64,000 bases of DNA, taken from the NCBI GenBank assembly GCA_934702375.1, contig CAKUYE010000010.1, positions 25,909 through 89,908 of the forward strand. The letters are read 5' to 3'. The notes beneath the pieces were generated by a model that did not search any database, was not told the origin of the DNA, and was given only the letters and a program-made list of their open reading frames with translations. Source of the DNA: an uncultured Bacillota bacterium. GTDB taxonomy: Bacteria; Bacillota; Dehalobacteriia; UBA7702. Made by a program: the position numbers and the translations under genes. How positions within the stretch are numbered: position 1 is the stretch's first letter; each line of letters opens with the position of its first letter. Positions 45,038 through 53,859 of the stretch are shown here, piece by piece.

Positions 45038-45568
45038 ATGAGTAAATATGCAGGTACAAAAACAGAAGCGAACTTAATGGAAGCTTTCGCCGGGGAATCT
45101 CAGGCCAGAAATAAGTATACTTATTTTGCTTCCAAAGCGAAAAAAGAAGGTTATGAAGAAATCGCGGCCATTTTTGAAGAAACCGCAAACAATGAAAAAG
45201 AACATGCAAAAATGTGGTTCAAAAAATTAGGCGGTATCGGCACCACTGCCGAAAACCTGAAAGCCGCTGCCGGCGGGGAAAACGGTGAATGGACCGAAAT
45301 GTACCCCCGTATGGCCAAAGAAGCCAGAGAAGAAGGCTTTGACGATGTTGCAGCCCTTTTTGAAGGTGTTGCCGCCATCGAAAAGAACCACGAAGCCAGA
45401 TATAAGAGATTGCTTGCTGCATTGGAAAGCGATGCCGTATTCAACGATGAAGAAGAAGTCGTTTGGATTTGCAGAAACTGCGGCCATGAATACGTTGGCA
45501 AATCTGCTCCGAAAGTTTGCCCCGTATGTGCTCATCCTCAGGCTTATTTCGAAAGAAAAGTTCGATAA
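45038..45568 (+). CDS. rbr: Rubrerythrin
   Basis: A 176-residue rubrerythrin, a cytoplasmic peroxidase that protects anaerobes from hydrogen peroxide. The N-terminal four-helix diiron domain shows the paired ligand motifs (NLMEAFAGESQARNKY, IFEETANNEKEHAKMW and later ALFEGVAAIEKNHEARY). The C-terminal rubredoxin-like domain has two CxxC knuckles (WICRNCGHEY and KVCPVCAHPQAYF). Monocistronic: extended -10 promoter, GGGAGGT ribosome site and a bidirectional terminator shared with the convergent CNNM-type gene. Confidence 0.97.
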   Translation: MSKYAGTKTEANLMEAFAGESQARNKYTYFASKAKKEGYEEIAAIFEETANNEKEHAKMWFKKLGGIGTTAENLKAAAGGENGEWTEMYPRMAKEAREEGFDDVAALFEGVAAIEKNHEARYKRLLAALESDAVFNDEEEVVWICRNCGHEYVGKSAPKVCPVCAHPQAYFERKVR

Positions 45569-45585
45569 TCGAATCAAAAAAAACG

Positions 45586-45616
45586 GAACCTCGCTTTTTA
45601 TAAGCGAGGTTCTTTT
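45586..45616. terminator. Bidirectional terminator between rbr and the CNNM gene
   Basis: Perfect 11-bp hairpin GAACCTCGCTT / AAGCGAGGTTC, with T-rich flank to the right and an A7 tract to the left that serves the minus strand. Confidence 0.9.
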
Positions 45617-45632
45617 GGTTTTATCTCAGAAC

Positions 45633-46964
45633 TTAATCTTCCTTTTTTTCGGCTTCGCTGTCTTCCTCTTGTTGAGGGGGTAGCTCTTCTGCCTCAATTT
45701 TTACGATACGGTGAGCATCCATTTCCAGGATTGTAAATTCCCAGTTGCTGACGGAGATCTTATCTCCTTCGTCGGGAATGCGGTCCATGAGGCCGTAAAT
45801 CAAACCGGAAAGGGTGGTGTAATCATCGGAATCTTCTTCCTCTTCGTCAATATTGATGCCGCTGACCTTAATAAAATCATCCAGAGCAACGCCGCCGTCG
45901 CAAATCAGATGGTGATCATCCAGCACCTGGATCTCATCGTCCTCGTGCTCGTATTCGTCATCAATGGGGCCTAAAAGGTCATCCATGATATCGGAAAGGG
46001 TTACCAAACCGGCAGTACCGCCGTGTTCATCCACAACAATGGCAATCTTGGTTTTTTTCTTCTGAAAAACCTTTAAGAGCTTCGGCACCGGCATACTGTC
46101 GGGTACCACTTCGATGGGGCGGGTAGGTAAGGAGGTTTCTCCTTTATCCATCAATAGCAGGTCTTTGATGTGAACAAAGGCAATGACATTATCCTTATCT
46201 TCTTCGCAAAGGGGGTAGCGGGTATACATATTTTCCGCGATCACTGCCATTTTTTCTTCCGGTGTATCATCGGTGTAGAGGCATACCATATCGATGCGGG
46301 GCGTCATAATATCGCCTACCTGAGTCTCTTCCAAATCGAAAAGATTATCCATATACTGATATTGAGATTCTTCGATCAGACCGCTTTTGTAGCTTTCGTC
46401 CACCAAAATTTTAATCTCTTCATCGGTATAGGCATCGTGTTCTTCACTGGTGTTGTGTCCGGTCAGTTTCATCACACCGTTAGTGATGGAGTTGAACAGC
46501 CACATGACCGGCCAGGTCATATAGTAGAACACCACCAGCACCGGAGCGGTCACCAAGGCATAGCGTTCCGTGTTAAAAATCGCCATGGATTTGGGGATCA
46601 GCTCCCCAACGATGATATGAAGGGCTGTGATGATGATAAAACCCACGGCTACCGCAATGGCGGAGATTGCCGCAGCGCTTAACCCCAGTTCCACCAAAAG
46701 GGGGCGGATCAGGGCCGACACCGCCGGTTCCCCTAACCAACCAAGGGCCAAAGACGCTAATGTAATCCCTAACTGACAGGCAGAAAGGTAGGCGTTGACG
46801 TTATCGGAAACTCTCTTGGCCTGCTTGGCGCCAATGGCGTTTTTGGAAACCTGCATTTCTATTTGGGAACGGCGGACCTTAACCAGAGAAAATTCGGCAA
46901 TGACGAAAAACGCGTTCATAAACAGAAAGAATACCACCAGTACAATGCTGAGGATCGGATTCAT
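45633..46964 (-). CDS. CNNM/CorC-family membrane protein with CBS pair
   Basis: A 443-residue hemolysin-C/CNNM-type protein (DUF21 - CBS - CBS - CorC_HlyC). The N-terminal DUF21 membrane domain has about four hydrophobic segments (near 1-25, 60-85, 95-120 and 130-160) with the family motif QLGITLASLALGWLGEPA. Then come a linker, a CBS pair (about 215-335; IMTPRIDMVCLYTDD and PTRPIEVVPDSMPVPKLL), VVDEHGGTAGLVTLSDIMDDLLGPI, and a C-terminal transporter-associated domain. Family members are implicated in Mg2+ efflux; that role here is by homology. GGGGAGGTGA ribosome site. Transcribed from the promoter at 47135-47163, with a 34-codon ORF first in the same transcript. Confidence 0.93.
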   Translation of the reverse strand: MNPILSIVLVVFFLFMNAFFVIAEFSLVKVRRSQIEMQVSKNAIGAKQAKRVSDNVNAYLSACQLGITLASLALGWLGEPAVSALIRPLLVELGLSAAAISAIAVAVGFIIITALHIIVGELIPKSMAIFNTERYALVTAPVLVVFYYMTWPVMWLFNSITNGVMKLTGHNTSEEHDAYTDEEIKILVDESYKSGLIEESQYQYMDNLFDLEETQVGDIMTPRIDMVCLYTDDTPEEKMAVIAENMYTRYPLCEEDKDNVIAFVHIKDLLLMDKGETSLPTRPIEVVPDSMPVPKLLKVFQKKKTKIAIVVDEHGGTAGLVTLSDIMDDLLGPIDDEYEHEDDEIQVLDDHHLICDGGVALDDFIKVSGINIDEEEEDSDDYTTLSGLIYGLMDRIPDEGDKISVSNWEFTILEMDAHRIVKIEAEELPPQQEEDSEAEKKED

Positions 46965-46998
46965 TTGCCGTCACCTCCCCAAATAAAACAAGCGGAAA

Positions 46999-47103
46999 TC
47001 AGAAGATTCCGTAAAGGCATCTTGATGTTCCGCGACAGTAGGCTATTCCATTGACTGAAATTGCATCGGCCAGATAAAGGGCTCTCGTCCAAAATAGTTT
47101 CAT
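46999..47103 (-). CDS. Putative 34-residue leader ORF upstream of the CNNM gene
   Basis: A small ORF beginning 25 nt after the predicted transcription start, with a good AGAAAGG ribosome site directly before its ATG. It ends 34 nt before the CNNM start. The predicted peptide begins MKLFWTRALYLADAISVN and has two cysteines near its end. I recognise no family. It may be a regulatory leader peptide, a small protein, or chance; the remaining bases between the two divergent promoters show nothing else. Confidence 0.4.
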   Translation of the reverse strand: MKLFWTRALYLADAISVNGIAYCRGTSRCLYGIF

Positions 47104-47134
47104 CCTTTCTTCTCTTTGAAATCTTATTTCTATA

Positions 47135-47163
47135 AGTATACCGTATTCTGCGGAAAAAAGCAA
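47135..47163 (-). promoter_or_regulatory. Promoter of the leader ORF-CNNM transcript
   Basis: Minus-strand TTGCTT (47163-47158), 17-bp spacer, TATACT (47140-47135). Confidence 0.75.
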
Positions 47164-47194
47164 GGGATACATTGATATTAATTGCTTCCGAGAG

Positions 47195-47223
47195 TTGCAA
47201 AACGGTGTATTTTGCGGTATGAT
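47195..47223 (+). promoter_or_regulatory. Promoter of the DUF2284 operon
   Basis: TTGCAA (47195-47200), 17-bp spacer, TATGAT (47218-47223). It excludes the upstream in-frame start codons at 47195 and 47219 and supports ATG 47273 for the first gene. Confidence 0.75.
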
Positions 47224-47272
47224 AATATTGAAACTGTTAAGAGGAAAACAGATCGGATGGAGAGTGATAACA

Positions 47273-47839
47273 ATGCTATATCGGCCTGAGGTCAAAGCAG
47301 TGATGATCCCTGCCGAGGATTATTGCCGGGATTATCGTGATCCGGCTCAATTTATGGAATATTGCAAAGTATGCCCCCGCTACGGTCATTTGTGGTGCTG
47401 CCCGCCTTTTGATTTTGATACGACAAAAGTTCTGGCAGAGTATGGATATGTCTACATTATCGGTGTGCGCACTACGGTGGACTCGCATCTTCGTGAGCTT
47501 CTGACCGATCCCCAAACCATTGGTGAAATGACGGAATTCATTACAAAAGATTGCCGTCGATATGTTGATGGTGTCCTTTTGGGATTGGAAAAGGCTTACC
47601 CCGGGTCCCGTTCTTTTCACGGCGGCCGTTGCTATCGCTGTGAATACTGTGCCCGGCTGTTTGGCCGCCCCTGTATTCATCCGGATAAGATGCGCTCTTC
47701 TCTGGAAAGCTACGGCTTCGATGTGGCAAAAACTACCGAAGAGCTTTTGGGGTATCCTCTGGAATGGAGCAGCGATAAGCTGCCGGAACATATTTCATTC
47801 ATTTCTGCACTTTTTACAAAGGAAAAAATCAACTTATGA
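47273..47839 (+). CDS. DUF2284 cysteine-rich metal-binding protein
   Basis: A 188-residue protein of the DUF2284 family, predicted to bind metal or an iron-sulfur cluster through many cysteines. Cys motifs are CKVCPRYGHLWCCPPF (about 25-40), KDCRRYVDGVLLGLEKA, and RCYRCEYCARLFGRPCIHPDKMR (about 120-142), which is the family signature. Function is unknown in the literature I can recall. Start ATG 47273 has a GGAGAG site and fits the promoter at 47195-47223. It overlaps the following GNAT gene by 4 bp and heads a four-gene operon ending in comF. Confidence 0.87.
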   Translation: MLYRPEVKAVMIPAEDYCRDYRDPAQFMEYCKVCPRYGHLWCCPPFDFDTTKVLAEYGYVYIIGVRTTVDSHLRELLTDPQTIGEMTEFITKDCRRYVDGVLLGLEKAYPGSRSFHGGRCYRCEYCARLFGRPCIHPDKMRSSLESYGFDVAKTTEELLGYPLEWSSDKLPEHISFISALFTKEKINL

Positions 47840-48243
47840 TAACCGCTGCCAGCGAAGAAATTTTAATACGCCCGTTGTTGAAAGGAGATAAGATCTCCGA
47901 TGCCTTGCCTTTTGTAACGAAAACAGCCTGTTTTGACGATGAAGAAAGCTGCTTGGGCATTTATTTGCGGGAGGACGAGACATTTCTCGGGGTATGTTTG
48001 TGTCCGGAAAAAACCGGTCAGATCATACTTTCCTTAAAGGAAGAATATCGGGATCAGGGCTATGGACATCAGGCTCTTACCCTTTGCCTTGATCTGCTGT
48101 TCGGCGTCTATGGACGTCGGGAGATTGTTGCCGAATGGGATCTTTCGCTTCCCGCAGCCTTGAAAACATTGCTTTCCTGCGGGTTTGAAACGGATTCCGG
48201 TGGTTTCTATCGGTTGACGGAATCGCGGTGGGAATTACTGTAG
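47836..48243 (+). CDS. GNAT-family N-acetyltransferase-like protein
   Basis: A small, 135-residue GNAT-fold protein. The N-terminal ILIRPLLKGD strand and the acetyl-CoA pyrophosphate loop EEYRDQGYGHQALTLCL (about 75-91, Q/R-x-x-G-x-G/A) are visible, followed by a strand-helix part REIVAEWDLSLPAALKTLLSCGF in which the usual late Asn is replaced. The protein is somewhat shorter than most GNAT enzymes. Substrate unknown. Translationally coupled to the DUF2284 gene (ATGA). Confidence 0.72.
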   Translation: MITAASEEILIRPLLKGDKISDALPFVTKTACFDDEESCLGIYLREDETFLGVCLCPEKTGQIILSLKEEYRDQGYGHQALTLCLDLLFGVYGRREIVAEWDLSLPAALKTLLSCGFETDSGGFYRLTESRWELL

Positions 48244-48257
48244 AACGGAAGATAGAT

Positions 48258-48974
48258 ATGAGTAAATCAACGAAAACGAATGTACCTGAAAAAAATGAAA
48301 AACTGGATCGTTTGAATCAAATCTATAGTCATGCGTTGTCCGCAAAGGGTGACAGCGCATTTTTCCACGACTGCCTCTATGATAAGGATTACCTTGTTCG
48401 TTCCAAGGCTTTTTATGTGGCGGAAAAATACTGTGATGAAGTTATATGGCAGGGCATTTACGATATTTTGCGCAATGAGGAAAGAGAGTGGCAGTTGAGA
48501 GCTTTGTCGGTGATCTGTAGGCAGCGATCTTTGTCTGCTTTGCCTTATTTGAAAGAATGTCTTTTTCAAAGGGAAAAGCCGTTGCTGATCCGCGGTGCCT
48601 TTTTGGCTTTGGCGGAGATTGGCGGCGAGGAGTCTTTGACTCTTGCTGCGGAATTTTTGGCAAGTCCTTTTTCCGGCTATTTGAAAACGGAGCTTTTGGC
48701 GCATAGCCTTGCGGTTGTGCTTTCCCGCACCGAAAACGGAGCGGAACAGTGGGCGCGCTTGATTGCCGCTGACGAAACATTGCAGCGCTTTTCCCTGCAA
48801 TTGCAGGCAAAGGCCGATGAAAATGATCTGCTGATGGTTTATCCCTACCCGGATTACCTCCCTCGTATGGCGGAATTGCAGGGAATCTCAGGGAAAGAAT
48901 GGAAACAGGCAGCCTATTTCCCGCGGCGAAAACGATCCCGGGAAATAGACAGCGGGAAAGGAACGATTGAATGA
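48258..48974 (+). CDS. HEAT-repeat-like helical protein
   Basis: A 238-residue soluble protein of mostly alpha-helical, Leu/Ala-rich repeats resembling HEAT-type scaffolds (segments such as YDILRNEEREWQLRALSVI, ALPYLKECLFQREKPLLIRG and LALAEIGGEESLTLAAEFL recur at about 35-residue intervals, residues about 50-190). The N-terminus is charged and probably disordered, and the C-terminus is very basic. No catalytic motif was seen. ATG 48258 is preferred over the upstream ATG 48228, which overlaps the GNAT gene. It overlaps comF by 4 bp. Function unknown; repeats of this kind usually mediate protein binding. Confidence 0.65.
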   Translation: MSKSTKTNVPEKNEKLDRLNQIYSHALSAKGDSAFFHDCLYDKDYLVRSKAFYVAEKYCDEVIWQGIYDILRNEEREWQLRALSVICRQRSLSALPYLKECLFQREKPLLIRGAFLALAEIGGEESLTLAAEFLASPFSGYLKTELLAHSLAVVLSRTENGAEQWARLIAADETLQRFSLQLQAKADENDLLMVYPYPDYLPRMAELQGISGKEWKQAAYFPRRKRSREIDSGKGTIE

Positions 48975-49714
48975 GACCCTGGGCAGAACGGCTCTGCAAC
49001 GTGATATGGCCCACAACGCGCTGTGTTATCTGCGGCGGCGCTTCGCAAAAGCTTTATCCCGGGCTTTGTCCTTCCTGTTTAGAGCGCATGGTGTGGCATC
49101 GGGAAGAATCCCTTTTCTGTCCCCGCTGCGGAACTTTTTACGGCAATTCCTTTCGTGCTTGTCCCCATTGCTACTTTGATCGGCCCCGGTATTTGAAAAA
49201 CGGCATTTTCTGCGCATTGCCTTACGATGAGGACAGCCGTATTCTGGTGAAAAAGTTAAAATACGATAATCGCCGTGATCTGGCAGAAGCTATGGTCAAG
49301 CTCTTTTTCCGCTATAGCGGTGTGGATCACGACTTTGATATGGTTACCTCGGTGCCGCTGCATAAAACCCGGCTGCGCCAAAGGGGCTACAACCAAAGCG
49401 AAGAGCTTGCCCGTCGGATCGCCGCAGATATGGAGCTGCCCTATATGCCGCTGCTGCAGCGAACAAGGGAGACCCCAAGCCAAACTCGGCTTACCCTTTC
49501 TCAACGACGAAAAAATCCCATCGGAGCCTTTTCGGTGCTTCCCGATGCTGTTGTTGAGGGAAAGCGTATTCTTTTAATCGACGATGTTGTGACCACCGGT
49601 GCCACGGCATTGGAATGTGTAACGGTTTTGAGAGCAAAAGGTGCCAAAAGGGTGGCTATTGGCGGGATCTGCGCCGGCAGAAGCCGGGAGGGTTATTCTT
49701 CCTCCAGTGTTTAA
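48971..49714 (+). CDS. comF: ComF-family phosphoribosyltransferase-like protein
   Basis: A 247-residue ComF protein. An N-terminal zinc ribbon-like part has three Cys pairs (CVICGGA, CPSCLE, CPRCG...CPHC; about 18-70). A type I phosphoribosyltransferase domain follows, with LVKKLKYDNRRDLAEAM, VTSVPLHKTRLRQRGYNQSEELAR, and the PRPP-binding motif ILLIDDVVTTGATALEC (about 197-213). In competent bacteria ComF supports single-strand DNA uptake with ComFA; in others the role is unknown, and no ComFA gene is adjacent. Last gene of the DUF2284-GNAT-HEAT-comF operon. Confidence 0.93.
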   Translation: MRPWAERLCNVIWPTTRCVICGGASQKLYPGLCPSCLERMVWHREESLFCPRCGTFYGNSFRACPHCYFDRPRYLKNGIFCALPYDEDSRILVKKLKYDNRRDLAEAMVKLFFRYSGVDHDFDMVTSVPLHKTRLRQRGYNQSEELARRIAADMELPYMPLLQRTRETPSQTRLTLSQRRKNPIGAFSVLPDAVVEGKRILLIDDVVTTGATALECVTVLRAKGAKRVAIGGICAGRSREGYSSSSV

Positions 49715-49954
49715 AACTTGATACCTTTGCGGATAACTTTTCCCGAAAATACCACTTTTTCCATTGAATACTCTAACTTTTTATGCGTTTTTGCGGAAAA
49801 GGGTATCGCTCCAAGCAGGTTTTAAACATTTTTATTCACATTATCCACAGTTTAAACGTGATTTTTACAGAAGTGTGCTTTTCTTTGTGATATGGATTAT
49901 GTTAGAATTGTCGATATTCCAAGGATAGATAAATAAAAAACAGGAGGTTTTTTT

Positions 49955-50491
49955 ATGGCTAATTTATGGCATGACATTCATCCCCATCGCATCAACGAAG
50001 ATGATTTCATTGCGGTGATCGAGATCGAACAGGGGACAAAATCCAAATATGAACTGGACAAGGAAAGCGGTGCGCTGATCCTTGACCGTATTCTCCATAC
50101 CTCGACTCACTATCCGGCAAACTACGGCTTCATTCCCCGAACCTATGCCAGCGACGGTGACCCCCTCGATGTGCTCCTTGTTTGCAGTGAGACCATTCGC
50201 CCCCTTACTTTGGTGCGCTGTTATCCCATTGGAGTAATCATTATGGAGGACGGTGGCAAGCTGGATGAAAAAATCATTGCCGTTCCTTTCACGGATCCGA
50301 TGTACAACGGCTACCATGATATCGAAGAATTGCCGGACCATGTTTACGAAATGATGGTGCATTTCTTCTCGGTCTATAAAAATCTGGAAAAAGAAAAAAG
50401 CGTAAAAGTGGAGGGCGTATACGGCCCGGATCGTGCAAGAGAGATCATCGCTCAGTGCATGGAAAACTATATTGAATCTTTTTGCCGCTGA
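49955..50491 (+). CDS. ppa: Soluble inorganic pyrophosphatase, family I
   Basis: A 178-residue family I pyrophosphatase hydrolysing PPi to phosphate in the cytoplasm. Catalytic and metal residues lie in KSKYELDKESGALILDR, YPANYGFIPRTYASDGDPLDVLLV (the family signature DGDPLDVLV) and DEKIIAVPFTDP. Length is normal. The AGGAGG site lies directly before the ATG. The organism also encodes a membrane PPase in this window, so the two would compete for PPi. The 240-bp region upstream (49715-49954) is AT-rich, contains no gene, and carries one perfect DnaA-box-like nonamer. Confidence 0.95.
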   Translation: MANLWHDIHPHRINEDDFIAVIEIEQGTKSKYELDKESGALILDRILHTSTHYPANYGFIPRTYASDGDPLDVLLVCSETIRPLTLVRCYPIGVIIMEDGGKLDEKIIAVPFTDPMYNGYHDIEELPDHVYEMMVHFFSVYKNLEKEKSVKVEGVYGPDRAREIIAQCMENYIESFCR

Positions 50492-50600
50492 GGGATAAAG
50501 TTTTAAAAAGATTCACAAAAATAACAAGGGTTTTTCAAAAGTTTGGCGAATAATATGGGTATAATAAAATATAGATCCGTTGCTAGGAAGGAGTGGTTTT

Positions 50601-51125
50601 ATGAATATCAACTACAAAGGAAAGAATATCGAAGTAACCTCTGCTTTAAAAGACCATGCGGAAAAGAAACTCGGTCGATTGGAACGCATCATGGAGATCG
50701 ACAAAGCGACCATAACACTGATCGTGGAACGGGGGCGTCAAAAGGTAGAGGTTTCTATGTTGGTCAAAGGCTACCTTCTTCGCGGTGAGGATCATGGGCA
50801 GGATGTATATGCCGCCATTGATACCGTCGTAGATAAGCTGGAAAAACAGCTTGTAAAATACAAAGAAAAACTTCAGCGCAAAACGAAGAAGGATAAAGAA
50901 AAGCTGGCTGCCGCCGCTGCGGAAGCTTATGCGGAACCCGCAGACGAGCTGGTACGGACAAAGCATTTCCAAATCAAACCGATGAGTGTCGAAGAAGCGA
51001 TCATGCAGATGAATATGATCGGTCACAGCTTTTTCGTGTTTTCCAACAGCGAAAACAACGAGGAGATCAATGTGGTATACGTTCGGAATGATGGAAAATA
51101 CGGCTTGATCATCCCCGAAAAATAA
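50601..51125 (+). CDS. hpf: Ribosome hibernation promoting factor, long form
   Basis: A 174-residue long-form HPF that inactivates 70S ribosomes by dimerising them into 100S particles in stationary phase. The N-terminal YfiA/HPF domain (about 1-100; MNINYKGKNIEVTSALKDHAEKKLGRLER) is joined by a charged Lys-rich linker to the C-terminal dimerisation domain (about 115-174; VRTKHFQIKPMSVEEAIMQMNMIGHSFFVF and INVVYVRNDGKYGLIIP). Start ATG 50601 has an AGGAAGGAG site; the earlier in-frame ATG 50580 would not. A TATAAT lies at 50560-50565. Followed by its own terminator. Confidence 0.96.
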   Translation: MNINYKGKNIEVTSALKDHAEKKLGRLERIMEIDKATITLIVERGRQKVEVSMLVKGYLLRGEDHGQDVYAAIDTVVDKLEKQLVKYKEKLQRKTKKDKEKLAAAAAEAYAEPADELVRTKHFQIKPMSVEEAIMQMNMIGHSFFVFSNSENNEEINVVYVRNDGKYGLIIPEK

Positions 51126-51140
51126 TTTGTACATTCAGAA

Positions 51141-51167
51141 AAGGGAGCCGTGAGGCTTCCTTTTTTC
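51141..51167 (+). terminator. Terminator after hpf
   Basis: GGGAGCC-GTGA-GGCTTCC hairpin followed by T6. Confidence 0.85.
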
Positions 51168-51223
51168 TGTCTAAAATAAACCGCAGGCTATGCCTGAAAC
51201 ATTGGAGGGATATTTGACAATTT

Positions 51224-53848
51224 ATGTTCAAGGCACTAAAAAATTTATTTGATGACAATGCAAAGGACATTAAGAAGTATTCTCAAAAAGTAGAATCGAT
51301 CAATCAACTGGAACCGGAAATCTCCGCTTTAAGCGACGAGGGCCTGGCTCAAAAAACTGTAGAATTTAAAAACCGTTTTGCGGCCGGGGAAACTTTGGAT
51401 GATTTACTGACAGAGGCATTTGCCGTAGTTCGCGAAGCTGCAAAGCGCACGTTGAAGATGCGCCACTTTGATGTGCAGCTCATCGGCGGCATGGTGCTTC
51501 ACGACGGCCGTATATCGGAGATGAAAACCGGGGAAGGTAAAACCCTGGTAGCAACACTTCCGGCTTATCTCAATGCCATTGCCGGCCGGGGGGTACACAT
51601 CATCACCGTAAACGATTATCTGGCCACCCGCGACAGTCAATGGATGGGGCAGGTATTCCGTTTTCTCGGTCTCACCGTAGGCCTTAATGTTCACGGTCTC
51701 GATTACGATGAAAAGAAAGCAGCTTATGCTGCGGATATTACCTACGGCACCAATAATGAATTCGGTTTTGACTATTTGAGAGATAATATGGCGGTAAGAG
51801 AAAGCGCTATGGTACAGCGGGATCTCTACTATGCCATCATCGACGAAGTGGATAGTATCCTCATCGATGAAGCTCGAACACCGCTGATCATTTCCGGTCA
51901 GGCCGAAAAGCCCACGGAGAATTACTACACCGCTGCTAAGATCGTTTCCCGTCTGGTGGAAGGCGACGATTATATGATCGAAGAAAAAACCAAAAGCGCC
52001 GCACTGAACGAAGGCGGTATCGCCAAGGTTGAAGCCCAGCTGGGAATCGAAAATCTCTATGCTGATGAAAATAATGAGTGGAGCCACCTCATTACCAATG
52101 CCGTTCGGGCAAAAGCCCTTTTCAAGAAGGATCGGGATTACGTGGTAAAAGACGGTGAAGTCATCATCGTTGATGAATTTACCGGCCGTTTGATGTTTGG
52201 CCGCCGCTACAGCGATGGCTTGCATCAGGCTCTGGAAGCCAAGGAAAATGTGAAGATCGAACGGGAAAGTCAGACTCTAGCCACGATCACCTTCCAGAAC
52301 TACTTCAGAATGTATGAAAAAATCTCCGGTATGACCGGTACGGCCAAAACCGAAGAAGGTGAATTTACCAAGATTTACAAAATGGATGTTGTGGAGGTTC
52401 CCCCCAACAAACCTATGGCCCGTAAGGATGCTCCCGATGTGATCTATCGCACCGCTTCCGGGAAAATCAACGCCATTATCGAGGATATTAAGGAGGCCCA
52501 TGCCGTAGGCCGCCCGGTTCTTGTCGGCACTATCTCCATTGAAAAATCCGAGCTTTTGAGCCGTGCCTTAAAACGCTATGGTATTCCTCATAATGTTTTG
52601 AATGCAAAATTTCACGAAAAGGAAGCTGAGATCATCTCTCAGGCCGGCCGCTACGGCGCTGTGACCATTGCCACCAATATGGCAGGCCGTGGTACCGATA
52701 TTCTCCTCGGCGGCAATCCGGAATCCCTTGCCAGAGCGGAGTTCAATGCCCTCACCGCCAAGCATAAGGAACCCGACTATGAACTGCTGCTCCAGCGTTA
52801 CGAAGGCGAATGTAAGCTGGAAAAGGAAAAAGTGGTGGAAGCCGGCGGTCTTTATGTTATCGGTACCGAGCGCCACGAAAGCCGCCGTATTGATAACCAG
52901 CTTCGCGGTCGTTCCGGCCGTCAGGGCGACCCCGGCATGAGCCGCTTTTATCTCTCCATGGAGGATGACCTGATCCGCATTTTCGGCGGCGACAACATGG
53001 CTGCCATGATGGATCGTTTCGGTATGGACGATTCCACCCCCATCGACTCCAAAATGGTTTCCAAAACCATTGAAAACGCCCAGAAGCGGGTGGAAAATAA
53101 CAACTTTGAAACCCGTAAGAACGTTCTGGACTACGATGACGTTATGAATCAGCAGCGTGAAGTGATCTACGGCGAACGCCGCAAGGTCCTTACCGGTCAG
53201 AATATCCGGGAAAACGTTGTGGATATGGTTCAGCAGGTGGTGGAAAATTGCGTTTCCGAAGCTGCCGGCGGTTCGGTTCAGATTGAGGAATGGAATTTAC
53301 CCCAGCTGATGGAGGATGTGAAAATTGCCCTGCCGCAGCTTTCCGATACCCTTGAGGATTGGCAGAAGCTCAGCGGTGAAGAGCTGAAGCAAAAGCTGGT
53401 GGCGGATGCTCTGGCCTATTTCTCTACTCGGGAAGAAGAGCTTGGCGCTGAAAATATGGAAAATATCTCCCGCTATGTTTTGCTTCGGGTCATCGACCGT
53501 CAGTGGATGGATCATCTGGATGCCATGGATCAGCTCCGTACCGGTATCGGCCTTCAGTCTATCGGTCAGAAGAATCCTTTGGTGGAATATAAATATGCCG
53601 CATACGATATGTTCCAGCAGATGGTAGATGATATCCGCCGGGAAGTGGTGCGTTTTGTGATGCGCGCCCGCCCCGTGGAAGAACAGACTGCCGGTGTAAA
53701 CGTGAAAAATGTGCGCGAAAACCGCAGCGGCGGCGAAGATCAGGTGAAGAAACCGATTCACAAGGAAGCTACCGTTGGTAGAAACGACCCCTGCCCCTGC
53801 GGCAGTGGTAAAAAATATAAAAAATGCTGCGGACGGCAGCAAAATTAA
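51224..53848 (+). CDS. secA: Preprotein translocase ATPase SecA
   Basis: An 874-residue SecA, the motor of Sec-dependent export. Walker A is [17 protein letters not shown] (about 100-116), the DEAD-like Walker B is [18 protein letters not shown], and the helicase C-terminal motifs include [13 protein letters not shown] and [20 protein letters not shown]. The preprotein-binding and scaffold regions are complete. The C-terminus carries the SecB/ribosome zinc motif [14 protein letters not shown], as in many bacteria. Length is slightly above the Bacillus protein. A GGAGGGA site lies upstream. It is followed 11 bp later by prfB, the common secA-prfB order. Confidence 0.98.
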   Translation: MFKALKNLFDDNAKDIKKYSQKVESINQLEPEISALSDEGLAQKTVEFKNRFAAGETLDDLLTEAFAVVREAAKRTLKMRHFDVQLIGGMVLHDGRISEMKTGEGKTLVATLPAYLNAIAGRGVHIITVNDYLATRDSQWMGQVFRFLGLTVGLNVHGLDYDEKKAAYAADITYGTNNEFGFDYLRDNMAVRESAMVQRDLYYAIIDEVDSILIDEARTPLIISGQAEKPTENYYTAAKIVSRLVEGDDYMIEEKTKSAALNEGGIAKVEAQLGIENLYADENNEWSHLITNAVRAKALFKKDRDYVVKDGEVIIVDEFTGRLMFGRRYSDGLHQALEAKENVKIERESQTLATITFQNYFRMYEKISGMTGTAKTEEGEFTKIYKMDVVEVPPNKPMARKDAPDVIYRTASGKINAIIEDIKEAHAVGRPVLVGTISIEKSELLSRALKRYGIPHNVLNAKFHEKEAEIISQAGRYGAVTIATNMAGRGTDILLGGNPESLARAEFNALTAKHKEPDYELLLQRYEGECKLEKEKVVEAGGLYVIGTERHESRRIDNQLRGRSGRQGDPGMSRFYLSMEDDLIRIFGGDNMAAMMDRFGMDDSTPIDSKMVSKTIENAQKRVENNNFETRKNVLDYDDVMNQQREVIYGERRKVLTGQNIRENVVDMVQQVVENCVSEAAGGSVQIEEWNLPQLMEDVKIALPQLSDTLEDWQKLSGEELKQKLVADALAYFSTREEELGAENMENISRYVLLRVIDRQWMDHLDAMDQLRTGIGLQSIGQKNPLVEYKYAAYDMFQQMVDDIRREVVRFVMRARPVEEQTAGVNVKNVRENRSGGEDQVKKPIHKEATVGRNDPCPCGSGKKYKKCCGRQQN

Positions 53849-53859
53849 GGGGTGATCTT

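Noticed and set aside
49841..49849. A perfect DnaA-box-like nonamer TTATCCACA in the AT-rich region before ppa, possible replication origin
   Set aside because: Only one perfect box, no cluster, no dnaA/dnaN or other origin gene nearby. A single nonamer is expected by chance.
50541..50565. Sigma-B-like promoter (GTTT...GGGTAT) upstream of hpf
   Set aside because: The spacer is only 10 bp, shorter than the 12-15 bp expected. The overlapping TATAAT explains the site equally well as a vegetative -10.
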